64,000 nt of DNA from Saururus chinensis (GCA_035235625.1 CP141140.1:48107351-48171350); one strand, 5' to 3'; shown: positions 32,340 through 44,273, counted from the first letter of the stretch. The notes: generated by a model from the sequence alone, not told the origin. Made by a program: numbers and translations.

Positions 32340-34195
32340 TGAGTTTCCATCTTCAGCTTGTATTTATATTTAAGAATTTGTCTCTATAATGTCCATGATT
32401 TTTCTACGATTTTTTGTGATTTTTCTACTTTTTTTTCTAGTCATTTTTAGCAAAAAAATGTAATACTTTAGCGTATTTGTATTTGTGTATTTTGCCCATA
32501 TTTATACCCATAGAGTTGGGTGTGGGGCTTAGTTGCAAGCCACGAGCCTCACTACACGCTTATGGCGCAAATTTTGGAGGTACAATGCATAAACAATAAG
32601 TGGACGTGTGTTGAGGACATAAATGGAAAAATAAAAAAGACATTTAAGTATGGAATGGATCGACACATTCCAGAGAATTCACAATGTCTAGAAACATTCC
32701 AAACGTCCAACAATTTTGTGAGAAAACCCAAGCACATTTTCGGTCGTTGCGTTCTCCCTCCTCTGCGTCTAATTCCATCGGTTCTTGCTGGGATCCTCTT
32801 TACCTCACTGCCAAGAGTTCATAGGTACCAGATATGACCGCCGCCATGGCCTCTTTGCTCCTTCACGAGGTACCGGACTTTTCTTCGGTTTTTGCCTTCT
32901 TATTCTCATTTTTGAGCTATGGGGGTACAATTTTGATGTCGTTTCTGGCCACCCACTAGACTTATGTCTGTTTGGCCACTAGGAACCCATAGACACTGGC
33001 TAGAGTCGCTGCCATGCTTTCTTTGCTCCGCTGTGAGCTACTGGTACTTTGGTCAGGTTTTGTTTATATTTTCATCTCACTGTTCGTGACATTTTTTTTA
33101 GATGCTAGTGTTTCCGGTCATTGTCCGGCCACCGGACGGACTCTGGTTGAACTCCGTTCAGCCTACCTTGACCTAATGTCGGTTGGGGGTTGCCATTTTT
33201 GACCCCGCTTCGCCCTATTGTCTTGCTTTACCTGATTAGACGCTTTGGGTGCGTCTCGGGTTGTTGTCATCAGTGAGCCGTGTGTCATTTGGCCATCATG
33301 GGCTCTACCCCGGCTCGGCAATAGTGAGGGCCAGCCCTACTTGGCCTATTACACCTCCACCTGGAATGGACCTCTTGCCTTTGCCCTATACCGTGCTAAA
33401 TGCACAACTGCCTGTACAAAATGTGTTTGTTGTGGGTGGCGATTGGTGATGTCACCGCTTCGATTAGCCACCACTTCCTGACCCTAGCTTCGTTGCCTCT
33501 TTGTGGGCCTTGGGCTGCCTCCATGTGGCCACACGTGTGCTTTTGGGTTTAGGTGCCTAACTTGTGCCGCCTGACCGTTGGTTGGCTCTGCCACCAAATG
33601 GAGTTGACATTGGAGTCCTCCACCACCTCTCCTCTATCCTTGAGCATGCCCTTCGCCCTTATGTGGGCCCTTGTTGATGTGAAATCGCCGTCGTTGGGTG
33701 CTATCTGCGGCTGATTTCAATGTTGTGCAGTCGGCTGAGTACTTCTCAGCCGTTGGCTGACCTTCAGTGAGTACACCCTCGACTTCCGGTCGCACTGCCA
33801 CTTATGTTAGCTTGACCTTTCTCCTGGCCACCCTAGTGTGCCGCCGTGGAATGCAGATTTTGCCACACTAATTTGTGTCACCCCATTTGGCCTTGATTTC
33901 TTCCGGCTCTTCCTAAACCCTTGGGACAACAGCTCTCAACTTGGCAAAGCTTTTGGCCACCAATTCTGCCACCACTACCACCATCGTGTGCTCGCTATCG
34001 AACGTCATGATTACGAGGTAGGGGAGCTTTGAACTCATAATTTCATGATAGCATGCTTTGAATGAGTAGCAACATGCTAGGACTATATGTTGAATGCTAT
34101 GGATGTTAGATTATGATCTATTTGCATGATGTAAGAGGATGAATTATGCCATGTTGAAATGCATATGACATGCATGTTGGCTGTAAATATGTTTG

Positions 34196-34680
34196 AAGTA
34201 TGTATGTGCTAGTGATGGCTAGCGTGTATGTTTGTAAGCTACACATGTGGAAGTATGTATGTGCTAGTGATGGCTAGCGTGTATGTTTGTAAGCTACGTG
34301 TGTGGAATATGTATGTGTTACTGATGGCTAGCATGTATGTTTGTAAGCTACATATGTAGAAGTATGTATGTGCTAGTGATGGCTAGCGTGTATGTTTGTA
34401 AGCTACGTATGTGGAAGTATGTATGTGCTAGTGATGGCTAGCGAGTGTGTTTGTCAGCTATGTATGTGGAAGTATGTATGTGCTAGAGATGGCTAGTAGG
34501 TATGTTTGTAAGCTATGTGTGTGGAATATGTATGTGCTAGTGATGGCTAGCGGATATGTTTATAAGTTGTGTATGCAGAATATGTATGTGCTAGTGATGG
34601 CTAGTGAGTATGTTAGTAAGCTATGTGTATGGATGTGTGTGTGTGCTAGTGATGGCTAGCGAGATATTGGTAAGCAATGT
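34196..34680. repeat. ~55-bp tandem repeat in the right solo LTR
   Basis: About nine copies of GTATGTATGTGCTAGTGATG followed by GCTAGCGTGTATGTTTGTAAGC, period 54-56 bp. The matching part of the left LTR (about 22340-22440) has at most two recognisable copies, so the array expanded in this copy. Confidence 0.9.
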
Positions 34681-35439
34681 ATGGAAGTATGTGTATATTA
34701 TACGTATGTGTGATAGACATACGTATGTATGATGGCTATATGACTATTTGATGGATATGTGTATGTGTGTGGGGGGCAAAAGTATGGGTGACGGACAGTA
34801 AGAGATGATAGAGGTTTTCATCTGGATTTGTTGTGGATGTGTAATCATATGATGGAAGACATATGATGTAAGTTTGATGGGTGAGGATTAGAGCAGTTTG
34901 TTTGGTTTAGATCAGAGCGTATGTTTGTGGGATTGTCAGACACTAAGAGTGTTGCATAATTGTATAAGCATAACGTATAGATTATGAAGTAAAAAGTAAG
35001 CATAATAAGTGAGGTATTAGTAAGAGGGTGATAACTAGGTTTGGCTCTAAGGAGCTTAGTTTGATGACATTTGTGTAAGATGTTTTCGCCATAAGGTGGA
35101 TGGCAGAGATTCTATGAATACGTAAGATTTTTGTGTACGGTGTGTTATGTTGTAAGATGGACGGGTTAAGTGAAGTCTGCTGCCCTGACGAGCTAGGGTT
35201 TCAGATCAAGTTCAGCTTCGATTTGATTAGTGGAGCATAGTATGTTTGAGAGTTTGTGTGGCATAATTGTACCACATAACTTACTTAATTCAAACTTGAA
35301 TTATAAGTAAAACTAATGATAGCATTGTGAGTTTGAGGCTTGAGGGTTTCGATGGATTAAGTTCCATGTTTGAGCTAGCCGATAATGAGTCGGATGAGCA
35401 TTTCTCATGTCTTGCCATGGTGTTTATCATGAGGGATGT

Positions 35440-35740
35440 TGTCTATGTGCTATATAGAGCACCTGACATCTAATGCTCTGTTGAGAGTGATGTATGTTTC
35501 TAATTTAGTCTGTGTGTTGTATGAAGCCCAAACGTCTGTTGCTCTATTGAGAGCGATGTATGTTTTTGATTTAGTCTATGTGTTGTATGAAGCCTAGACG
35601 TCTGATGCTCTGTTGAGAGCGATGTATGTTTTCAATTTGGTTTGTGTGCTATATTAAGCCCAGACATTTGATGCTCTTTTGAGAGCATTGTATGATTTCT
35701 GCCCAATAGTGGCACTATATGATCCTGCCCAATAGTAGCA
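35440..35740. repeat. ~75-bp tandem repeat in the right solo LTR
   Basis: Units with GACGTCTGATGCTCTGTTGA, GAGCGATGTATGTTT and GTGTGTTGTATGAAGCC recur about three to four times. The left LTR shows the same family of units near 21480-21620 in reverse complement. Confidence 0.8.
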
Positions 35741-35999
35741 CTGGCACTATAAGACCCATTATGGTGGGCAATTGTATGGCCCTAAAGTGTGGGCGTTTGT
35801 GTTTATGTTTGCGCGCTCAGGTAAGTAGAATCATGGACCTGCTTTTACCTATTTGATCTTGTGTCCCATAAGCATTTGTGTGCCTTGCCTTCGAAAATGT
35901 CCATGGCGTCTAGTCACTCCTCGGAGGTTAAGGTGATGCCCCATTGGCATTCTTTTCCATTTTGACGCTGGAGTTTATTAGTTGTAATGAGATTTAGTG

Positions 36000-36280
36000 G
36001 TCAATAGTATGAGCATGACTGCAAGAGTATGAGTATGAGCATGAATGTAAGAGTATGAGTATGAGCACAAGTGTAAGAGTATGAGTAAGATTGTAAGAGT
36101 ATGATTTGGAGCAATACTGTAAGCATATGACTGTACGAGTAAGGTCATACAAGTAAGTATAAGATTGTACAAGCAAGGTCGTACAAGTATGTGTAAGTTA
36201 TATGAGTAAGCGTATGATTGTACAAGTAAGGTCGTACAAGTATGTGCAAGTTGTATGAGTAAGTATACGATGTGTACAAG
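36000..36280. repeat. Simple-sequence-like repeats (GTAAGAGTATGAGTATGAGC)
   Basis: Short imperfect repeats of GTAAGAGTATGAGTATGAGC and GTACAAGTAAGGTCGTACAA. The reverse complement occurs at 20935-21150 in the left LTR. This accounts for the repetitive Tyr-, Ser- and Leu-rich frames reported on both strands there, which are not genes. Confidence 0.8.
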
Positions 36281-37261
36281 TAAGTTTGTAAGACACTGAT
36301 TAAGGGTGTATGTGTAAGATTGGTTTGATGGTATGATTTTAGCATGATGATATGCATGATTGTATACATATGAGCATGATTATGATATGCTTGTTTGCTT
36401 CATGTTTGAGCTGCATGAATGCATATATGTATCGACTTTCTAAGTTCATTGTTTAGAACTCCCCTACTGGGTATTTTCCTACTGAGTATGAAAATACTCA
36501 TTACCCTATTTTTAGCCCCGTTGTTCGGGAGGCTTTTGTAGGTTTGTGACAGAGAGCTCATGGAGATAGATGCTTGTTTCCATGGTGGATTGATTCCCTT
36601 GGACTCAGGTATATATTTGACTCACTGTGAGTATTATTTGTGTCACAATCTGATGTATCGGGTAAGATGAGAATTAAGATGTTTATGTATTATCGACTTT
36701 TCGTTTGGATCAGACTGTGGACTGTTATGGGACTTGCACTCAGGGAAGTCTGGGAGATATTTGTATTTAAAGTCTATGATCATAGCAATTTATTTGTACA
36801 TTTATTTTTGAGTAGTGCCTGATGATGTTTGGTTTGGCCATACGATGTTTGATTGAATGAGAAAATTTTGTATGGGAAAAATTGATGTGTGATATTTTAA
36901 ATTATAAAACTGCTTTCACAGGTTTTGTATTTGTTATTTCCCCGATTTACAGCCGTTATATTGCAAAAAACTTTTGTGAATTTTAAGGAAAATATATTTA
37001 AAATCTCAGGTGTTACAGTCTCTTACATGAAATCTTATTCAATTCTTTAATTATACTGCCTTTTGCTAATTTAAGTGGCATAAATTTGAATTTTGACACA
37101 TTGTTTTATTCATGAAAATTTTCTTGTTTCCAACACAGCTGATTGTAGAGCTTCCTCATCTTGCAGTTTATCAGTCGTTGTATCATTCGATGTTGTTATT
37201 GTCTCATCCATGTTCCCTCTAATTTATGCCACTATATTTATAGACCTGCATCATAAACAAA

Positions 37262-38880
37262 TAATTTTATCTGGTGGGCATCAGTCAACTCATTTACTGA
37301 AAGAATTCCTAAATTCATTGGCCAGTTGACGAATCTTACTGCTATGTAAGCATTAACATGAGACTTTCTCAATTTTTAAATTGTAAACTAGATACTAAGA
37401 TATAAAATTTGAGAATTTAGCAATAAAAAATCTAAGACTAATCCGGTTGACAAGACACAGTTGCATCTCATCCATCCTAGGGAAAGATGGTCAATCCTGA
37501 GCAGGTCTACTTAGGCCACGCTAAAATCAAAGTCCAAGCTAAAGATATCACCATAGCTAAAAGTAGTTTATATTTCTCTTAATATGAAATTTTAGTCTTA
37601 CTTTGGTTTCTTTTTTTTGTGGGCGAATCTAATGTAGGAGGTTTGAGGGTAACTCCTTTCAGGGTCCAATACCTGATGTCATTTCTAATATCACCTCATT
37701 GACTGATTTGTAAGTGTGGGTCTACACTATGCTGGTTTACATATTTTCTTATATCTTTCACTATATGTATTAATTTTCATTGTTGATATTGCATAAGAAT
37801 TAGTGACGTTACAAATGGGAGTAGCTCTTCTCTGGATTTTATTAGAAACCTGAAGTCCTTGAGCACTTTGTGATTTTTTGACACCTTGTTCCTTGGATCT
37901 TCATTTCATTTCCCATTATCCTTCCTCTTTAGTTATTTCATCTCTTTAACTTAGAATTTCATTTTGTTGCAGAATTCTAAGAAATAATAGAATATCGGCT
38001 GCCATTCCATCTGACATTGGAGAGTATCTATCACTGCAGCTTCTATAAGAAAGTTTATTCCTTTCTTTTGTGGATTAGATATCATGCTGAATCTTTTCAA
38101 ATTATTTTCATCTGATTATCAACTTAATTTTAGCACTTTCTTAGTTCTTGTCATGGATATATGGTGTTTTGTTGACAGGGATTTAAGTTTCAACAATTTG
38201 ACTGGTCAGATTCTAGACTATGTTCAATTTGAGCAGTCTCACCTCCTTGTAAGTAGCAACCATGTGTTTATCCTTCTGCATTTAAAATGGACAGAATTCT
38301 CAATGCTGTATCTTTATACTTTTCATTCCAATTCCCTGAAAATATTATTTTATTGTTGCTGAAACAGAGATTTGTCATACATTAATTTATCTAGAAGCTT
38401 TCCATCATGGGCCATCCAAGAAGGTTTAGAACTATAAGTATACAATTCGACTTGTGTTGTTTTACTTCTAATATGGTCAATTTGTGGCATTATATAGTAT
38501 GATTTTCCATTTTATTAGTCTGAAAATAGATGTACTTACATGTTCTTCCATTGTTACATGTTCTTCCATTGTTATACTGTTGCAGAAATTTCGTGGCCAA
38601 CAATTTCATCATTAGTAGTTCCAATAGCAGGTAAGTTAACTTTATTAGTGAGTTAACTTTTTGTTTCACTAGACCACGTTATATGTCCTTAACTTGTTGA
38701 CCGAAGTATTTTACATATATGCTACAACACCTCTTACCAATAAGTTTTGTTATACATAAGTATATTTGTTTTTTGGCTGACACTTTTCATTGTGCAATTC
38801 TTTCAATTATTGTAGCACTTTACCCTCTGGCCTAAATTGTATCCAACGCAACTTTCCTTGCAACAAAAGTCCTCCACATT
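37262..38880 (+). pseudogene. LRR-VIII-2 receptor kinase fragment, eight or more LRR exons
   Basis: Consecutive 72-bp LRR exons join in phase: 37262-37345 (FTERIPKFIGQLTNLTAM), 37638-37709 (RFEGNSFQGPIPDVISN), 37798-37869 (ISDVTNGSSSSLDFIRN), 37973-38044 (ILRNNRISAAIPSDIG), 38179-38248 (DLSFNNLTGQIL), 38368-38433 (DLSYINLSRSFPSW), about 38586-38631 (NFVANNF) and about 38816-38880 (LPSGLNCIQRNFPCNKSPP). The last motif joins LRRs to the malectin-like domain in the LRR-VIII-2 family of plasma-membrane receptor kinases. Signal peptide, first LRRs, malectin, transmembrane and kinase parts are absent. Two donors, at 38045 and 38434, read AT instead of GT, so splicing is broken. Confidence 0.82.
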
Positions 38881-39046
38881 GTAAGCTCAAATTTTTTGTT
38901 ATTTGCTCAACTAAAATCATTTCAGATTCCAAGGAAGTTTCTTATTTCCTTACCTGATCTTTCTTTGCATTGAAAGATTGGCAACTAACTTGAGATTGTA
39001 GTATTGGCTAAGCAAATGAAGTAAAGTTTCCACTTCGTGTAGATTT

Positions 39047-39338
39047 TTGACTTATGATTGCAATATTGGTATGATGTCCTCTGGAAGTAGATTGTTCCAT
39101 GTTGATGTTATAGTATTGGACAAAGTACATTATCTAAGTGACATATCACGAGGCGCTGTGTGGGAGGAGATTGTAAGCACAACTTATGTTTAATATCCTC
39201 TACATTTTATATTTTGGTCCCACAGTTTAATTTATTTGCATAAATTTTCAGGTAATTTATTGCCCTAAAGAAGTACAACTCATTTGTCTTTTGGCAACAG
39301 TAGCAAATCTTGATGAGCTGGCTGGCTGGATTGGTCAG
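39047..39338 (+). pseudogene. ISE2: DExH-box helicase (DExH15/ISE2-type) fragment, two exons
   Basis: Two exons join at a GTAAGC donor and TTTTCAG acceptor: about 39047-39172 (GMMSSGSRLFHVDVIVLDKV then HYLSDISRGAVWEEI) and 39252-39338 (VIYCPKEVQLICLLATVANL then DELAGWIGQ). This is the motif II to motif III block of the chloroplast RNA helicase ISE2/DExH15 (SKI2-like). Motif II, DEVH in the family, reads DKVH, and motif III, SAT, reads LAT, so the fragment is degenerate at catalytic positions. No other helicase exons are near. It starts only about 170 bp after the LRR fragment. Confidence 0.78.
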
Positions 39339-40516
39339 GTGACTTTATATCTCAGGTTCAGTGCCTTTATAAAATCTAGAAATTTCTTGTTTGCTTGCTT
39401 AATACATATCCTACACCTATAGAGCTAAGTTTGGGGTGGTTTGATGTTTGACATATCTAGCTTATCCAGCATTCAACTGAGTTAGTGCCAAAAAAAGGCA
39501 TTCAACAGAGTTGTCATATTGAGATTATTTGCTCTTGTTCAATTTATCTAACTCGTGTGTTTCCTTTTGGAGTTTGCCCCTGTAATGTCATCTAAATTTG
39601 GTGTTGGCTATAAAAGAGATTTTCAAACATAGAGTTTCAAATGTGGTAATATCCCTTGCAGCCATTCAGATGATGAGAAACACCTTCTGGTGGTGAGCAT
39701 TTGTAGAGTCACAAAGGACCACAAAAGTTTTTAGAGGCTCATGGCCTAGCTCAGTAGTGGGCTGATGATATGGAGCTCCAACAATACAGAAAATGTCTCT
39801 ATAATAATTGTTTTGAAGTTGTTTTTTTTCTTTGATAACCATCTAAATGCTATGTAAATTTGGTCATGTTGCCAACTTTGAGGTTTTGTCTACAAAATAA
39901 CATTATGCTTGAGATATGTAGATGAATGCTCAATATAGAACGTCAAGATATTTATGCTTCTGGTTTTGAATTTGGTTATTTTGTAAAGCCATTTTCTGCT
40001 TGCAGTAATATGAAATTTTTTAAACCTAGTCCTATCAAGTAAATTTTGGTGTTGGGTTAGACTGCTCTTTAAACTTCTCAGCTTAGTATAAAATTTTTAT
40101 TTAAGAGTCTTGTTTATATGCATCTGATGTTTTTGGGCTATGTATTACTCACTGGGTAGATGACTTTGGATACATCACCCTGCCCCATTATATAGGTATA
40201 TTGTATTGAGATGCACAAAGCATACGTTAACGCGCGTGACCGGTCACATATCAACTTTTTCCTCCACTTACCCAATGTGGACATCTATTGACATGCCAAT
40301 AACAAAGAATGCTACTAATGTATAAGCACCCAAATATGACTTTGTTAATTATGTATAATAGGTAGCCATGTTAAAACATAATGTTTTGTAGGGCACCTCA
40401 ATAAAGACACAATAGTTTATTTAAAAAATCTCAGGTATAAAAAAGTATTGAAAAGAAAATAAGATTTCTCATGGTTGAAAAAGGTTACACGTAGGTACGA
40501 AAGGTGAAAAAATAGT
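39339..40516. other. AT-rich spacer, no gene recognised
   Basis: I looked for more helicase, malectin or kinase exons on both strands and saw none. A short stretch after CTTGCAG at about 39660 is open for a few codons but matches nothing I know. Confidence 0.5.
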
Positions 40517-41095
40517 AAGGCATTAGCTACATTAAAATTTATAAAATTTTAAATATTTAATAACGTATTTTCATGGGATAACATGATAGTGTTGTGGCAG
40601 AAAATGACAAAAATACTCGTACAAGCATGAAATTTGAAAACTCTCATTGAACTCTTGTAGAAATTATCATAAAATATAAGGCATTAACCACATTTAATAT
40701 TATAGAATTTTTAATATTTAATAACGTATTTTCATTGTACAACATGATAGTGTTGTGGTGGAAAAAGGGAAAAAAAATCCTTACAAGCATGAAATTTGAA
40801 AACTATAATTGAATTATATTGTCTAAATTATCATAAAAGTGTAAGGCATGAACCACATTAAATGTTTTATAGAATTTTAAATATTTAATAATGTATTTTC
40901 TTAGGACAACAAGATAGTGTTGTTGCGGAAAAAGGCAAAAAAACTCATTATAGAGCAAAATTTGAAAACTTTGATTCAATTTTATTGTCTAAATTATCAT
41001 AAAGGTGTAAGGCATGAACCACATTAATTGTTATAGAATTTTAAATATTTAATAGCGTATTTTCATTAGACAACATGATAGTGTTGTGGCTGAAA
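40517..41095. repeat. ~163-bp tandem repeat, about 3.6 copies
   Basis: Units start AAGGCAT(T/G)A(A/G)C(C/T)ACATT at about 40517, 40678, 40842 and 41008. Each has AGAATTTTAAATATTTAATA, TATTTTCAT(G/T)(G/A)G and ACAACATGATAGTGTTGTGG. The last word is an imperfect dyad resembling the ACATGATCATGT palindrome around the Ulp1-like gene. The array lies just beyond the 3' end of the MULE transposase. Confidence 0.88.
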
Positions 41096-41344
41096 AATGA
41101 ATATTAAAAAGCACTTCTAAAAATTTCAAATTTCTTCACATGATATAGTAAATTCTAAAAATAAAATTTCAAAGAATTCATTATTAATCAAAAGAAATAA
41201 TATAAAAGCTATGTATGTATTGATAATAAATAATCACTTTGAACTAAAAGAAAATTAAAATAAAAAGAATACCAGGTAAATGTCAACATGAAATTCAATT
41301 AAAAATTGAATCAATGTATTTAAATTGATTCTTTACAACTTTTC

Positions 41345-43733
41345 TTATTATGACGACCAACTTTTTTCACATCTTCCACATGTCATCTTCCTTAGTATAT
41401 GCTCATCATGAGAATGTCTTTGCCTTTTCTTTGGCCTCTTAGGTGGTCTCTTAGATAGTTGAGGTAATATAGAAACTTCATTAGTAGTTTGCACCTTACT
41501 TTCAATAACAGGAACAGAGTTGATTGTCATCATGTAAGACTTTTGAAACCACTCTTTTGTGAAATATTTTTTAAAAAAAGAATGAATATCCTTACCATTC
41601 TTCATCAATGCTACTAAAGAATGTACACAAGGGAAACCATTTATCTGCCACTAATGACAAGAGCAATCACGATTGTTAATAAAAACTGTAGAAGGATAAG
41701 GAGACATTACTTCATAAACATCCTCACTACAATATGATACTCTCCAAACTGAGCTATACTTTATATCTTCATTCAACCTTTTCTCAATTTCTGGATAGAG
41801 AAAACCAGTCCATCTCCTTGCTTCCAGTCTACGATCATGCATCATGTTCATTATTTTCTCCCTTATTTCATCGATCATTTGAGTAATAGGAAGGTGCCTT
41901 TCTTTTTCAATCCATCCAATAAAGCTCTCTGCAACATTAGAAAACATCTCACCATAGCGTTTCCCTTTAAAATAAGCATTTGTCCAATTGTCATTAGGCA
42001 AATCATCCAAGAAATCGACTTGTTATCCACCCTCTTTTTTCAAATCATCCAACAACCTATTAAAGCGTAATGGTTTTGTAGCATATGCACAATCCTTGAA
42101 TTATTTTACCATCTTCTCACAGAATTTCTTTGCTCGTCCTTTCAAATTGTTCTTCAGATGATGCAAACAAAATGAATGATAAAAATAAGGGAAAATCTTT
42201 GGTAAAGCAGAAATAAGGCCATTGTTACGATCTGATATAATTGTAAACTCACATGCAGGATCCAGAATCAACTTCAATTGAAATGAAAACCATTCTTAAT
42301 TATCCTCAGTCTCAGCATCAACAACAACAAAAGCAAGAAGAAATATACCTGAAATAAAAAGAAACTAAGACTATTAAAACAACAATAATGCAACAAAAGC
42401 AAGAACAAGTCCTTTCCATTGCATAACTAATCCAAATTTGTTGTCATAAAACATCACTTAGCATGTTTACTTTTACATAAACAAGGCATGCTACAATTTC
42501 AACAAACTACAAAACTAATAAAAAAATAATTAAAAATCAAACTAACATATAGTATAGCTTAAAAAATTGCATTTATTTTACCTTGGTTCCCTTTTTTCTA
42601 GTAGCTACAAACATCATTCCTTTATAATGACTTTCCAAATGAGTTCCATCTAAATACAAAATGGGACGATAATATTGAAACCCACATATACATGCATAGA
42701 ATGAAATGAAAACCCTTTTAAAATGATTACTTTCATTGTCAATATCCAATGACATGTAACTACCAGGATTACTCTTCATTGCTAACTCAACATATAGAGA
42801 AAGCTGTTCATAAGACTTAGAACTATCTCTAAATAACTCACTTCAAGCTTTCTGAACACTCCTAAATGTGAGTTGATAAGAAATATCAATTCCATAATTT
42901 GTGTCAAAATGCTTCACTACATCAATCGGACAAATAAGAGGATTACTTTAACTTGATCTAATAATTCTTTAGACACAACATCAGCAAACATTCTCAATTT
43001 CTTCTTCTTACGCATAATCATCCCACAAGTTTGAACATTGTTTAAAATACGTATGTAGAAAAGGTCATTTACAGAATCTTTTCTAGCATGAACATACCAC
43101 TGACAACCATTGATGCCCTTATATTAGCATTCAACTGTAACCCTATTAGGCCCATTATAGACATACTTAAATTCGAAACCAACTTCAACAACATAATGAC
43201 ATAGAGAATGCCTAAATTCTAGAACACCTCTTTCAAACTTTTTTCCAACATATTTAATTTCATCACACTTCTCAGTCAAAACTGATTTTCCTTTATTTGA
43301 GGAAATAATAGAAATCAAATCAGGCTCTTCATCAATAATCAACTCAAAAAACATTGTATCACTACTTTGCATACTAGTAGATAACAAATTAGCACCTTGC
43401 ATACTGCTCTCACCATGGCGAAGAAGAATCTTTGAAGTATCAATAATAGACACAAACTTTTTTTTTGCCCAATTCAAAAACAAGGAAGAAGCAATTTTGC
43501 AAATCATCATCATTCTCAAGCACATAATCCAAATGATCAAAAAAGGAAAAAGATAAAGTAAGAGAATCAGCATTTGATTGTTTCCATCTATTGCAAATCA
43601 ATTGAATGAAGTCCTTATAGGTAGAAGAATGTGGAAGTCGTATAGCAACATTACGCTTGTCGTAATTACAACAGAAAAGAAGGAAATAATCCATTGACCT
43701 ACAAAAAAGAGAATACAATTTAAAATTTGACAA
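41345..43733 (-). pseudogene. MULE (Mutator-like) transposase, decayed
   Basis: Read from 43733 leftwards: an N-terminal PB1-like region (MDYFLLFCCNYDKRNVAIRL), a frameshift near 43450-43570, then the MuDR DNA-binding part (EFRHSLCHYVVEVGFEFKYV ... GCQWYVHARKDSVNDLFYIR, stop near 43130). The transposase domain has the DDE residues at LYLDGTHLESHYKG (about 42650), IISDRNNGL (about 42230) and NVAESFIGW (about 41927). A SWIM zinc finger (NRDCSCH ... FPCVHSLVAL, about 41610-41660) and the start of a zinc knuckle follow. An intron (about 42578-42350, donor GTAAAA, acceptor TTTCAG) splits the core. At least five in-frame stops. It is convergent with the Ulp1-like gene, as in MuDR-type two-gene elements. 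Confidence 0.85.
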
Positions 43734-44273
43734 TTACAATGATGCTTTACTTTATAGATAAAAATCTCTAAGTCCAAACTCCTAATTTAGTACCAAAAAC
43801 GTTAAGATTAAGGACATTAATATGTTTCAGCATTTCTAGAAAACAACAGGCTCTAGGATAATAACTCATCTAACATTAATTACAATAGTGGCATGATCCA
43901 TCATACATCATTACAAATAAAAAAAACTAGTACACAACATTTAAAAAATTATAACTTGTTGACTACATCTAACAGCTTGACTGAATTGTGAATTCAGCCT
44001 ATATGATAAACTAACAATCTCTGAGCCAGGTGGCTAAAATGTCTATAGAAATAATTGAATTTAGAAGAATTGAGCTTTTATCATTTGCTTACTTTGTAAT
44101 GTTTATGTTTTGATCTCATGCTCTGTAGTTCTTTAATCATTATTCACTGAAGTAACTTTTTTAATGCAGCATATATTACCATGCTTGATGATAAGTTATC
44201 TGATGAACAAATGACTCAAAAATCATCTCTGCCATCTTTTAAATAGAAATCATTTGTCAATCCATCTAGTCCT
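43734..44273. other. Right flank of the MULE transposase
   Basis: This should contain the MULE promoter and terminal repeat, but I could not identify an inverted partner near 24.7-26.6 kb. On the plus strand, after an acceptor-like CTTTTTTAATGCAG (about 44170), a frame reads ITMLDDKLSDEQMTQKSSLP and stops at 44248; it looks like the last exon of some protein that I cannot name. Confidence 0.35.

Larger units (their letters stand above)
32385..37017 (-). repeat. 4.6-kb solo LTR, right copy (minus orientation)
   Basis: Sister of 20201-24679, inverted. On the minus strand it starts TGTAACACCTGAGATTTTAAA at 37017 and ends GACATTATA at 32385 (the family end TGCA has decayed to TATA). A perfect 5-bp target duplication GTCTC flanks it (32380-32384 and 37018-37022), which proves an independent insertion into one plus-strand intron. 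It carries several expanded tandem arrays. Reading frames inside (32520-34032) are not conserved in the left copy. Confidence 0.9.

Noticed and set aside
32520-33481. Plus-strand genes just after the LOL exon
   Set aside because: They lie inside the right solo LTR, antisense to it, and the corresponding frames are broken in the left copy.
20201-37017. One giant transposon with 4.5-kb terminal inverted repeats
   Set aside because: The right arm alone has a perfect 5-bp duplication (GTCTC) at both of its ends, and both arms have TG...CA-type LTR ends with an internal TATA box. They are two separate solo LTRs.
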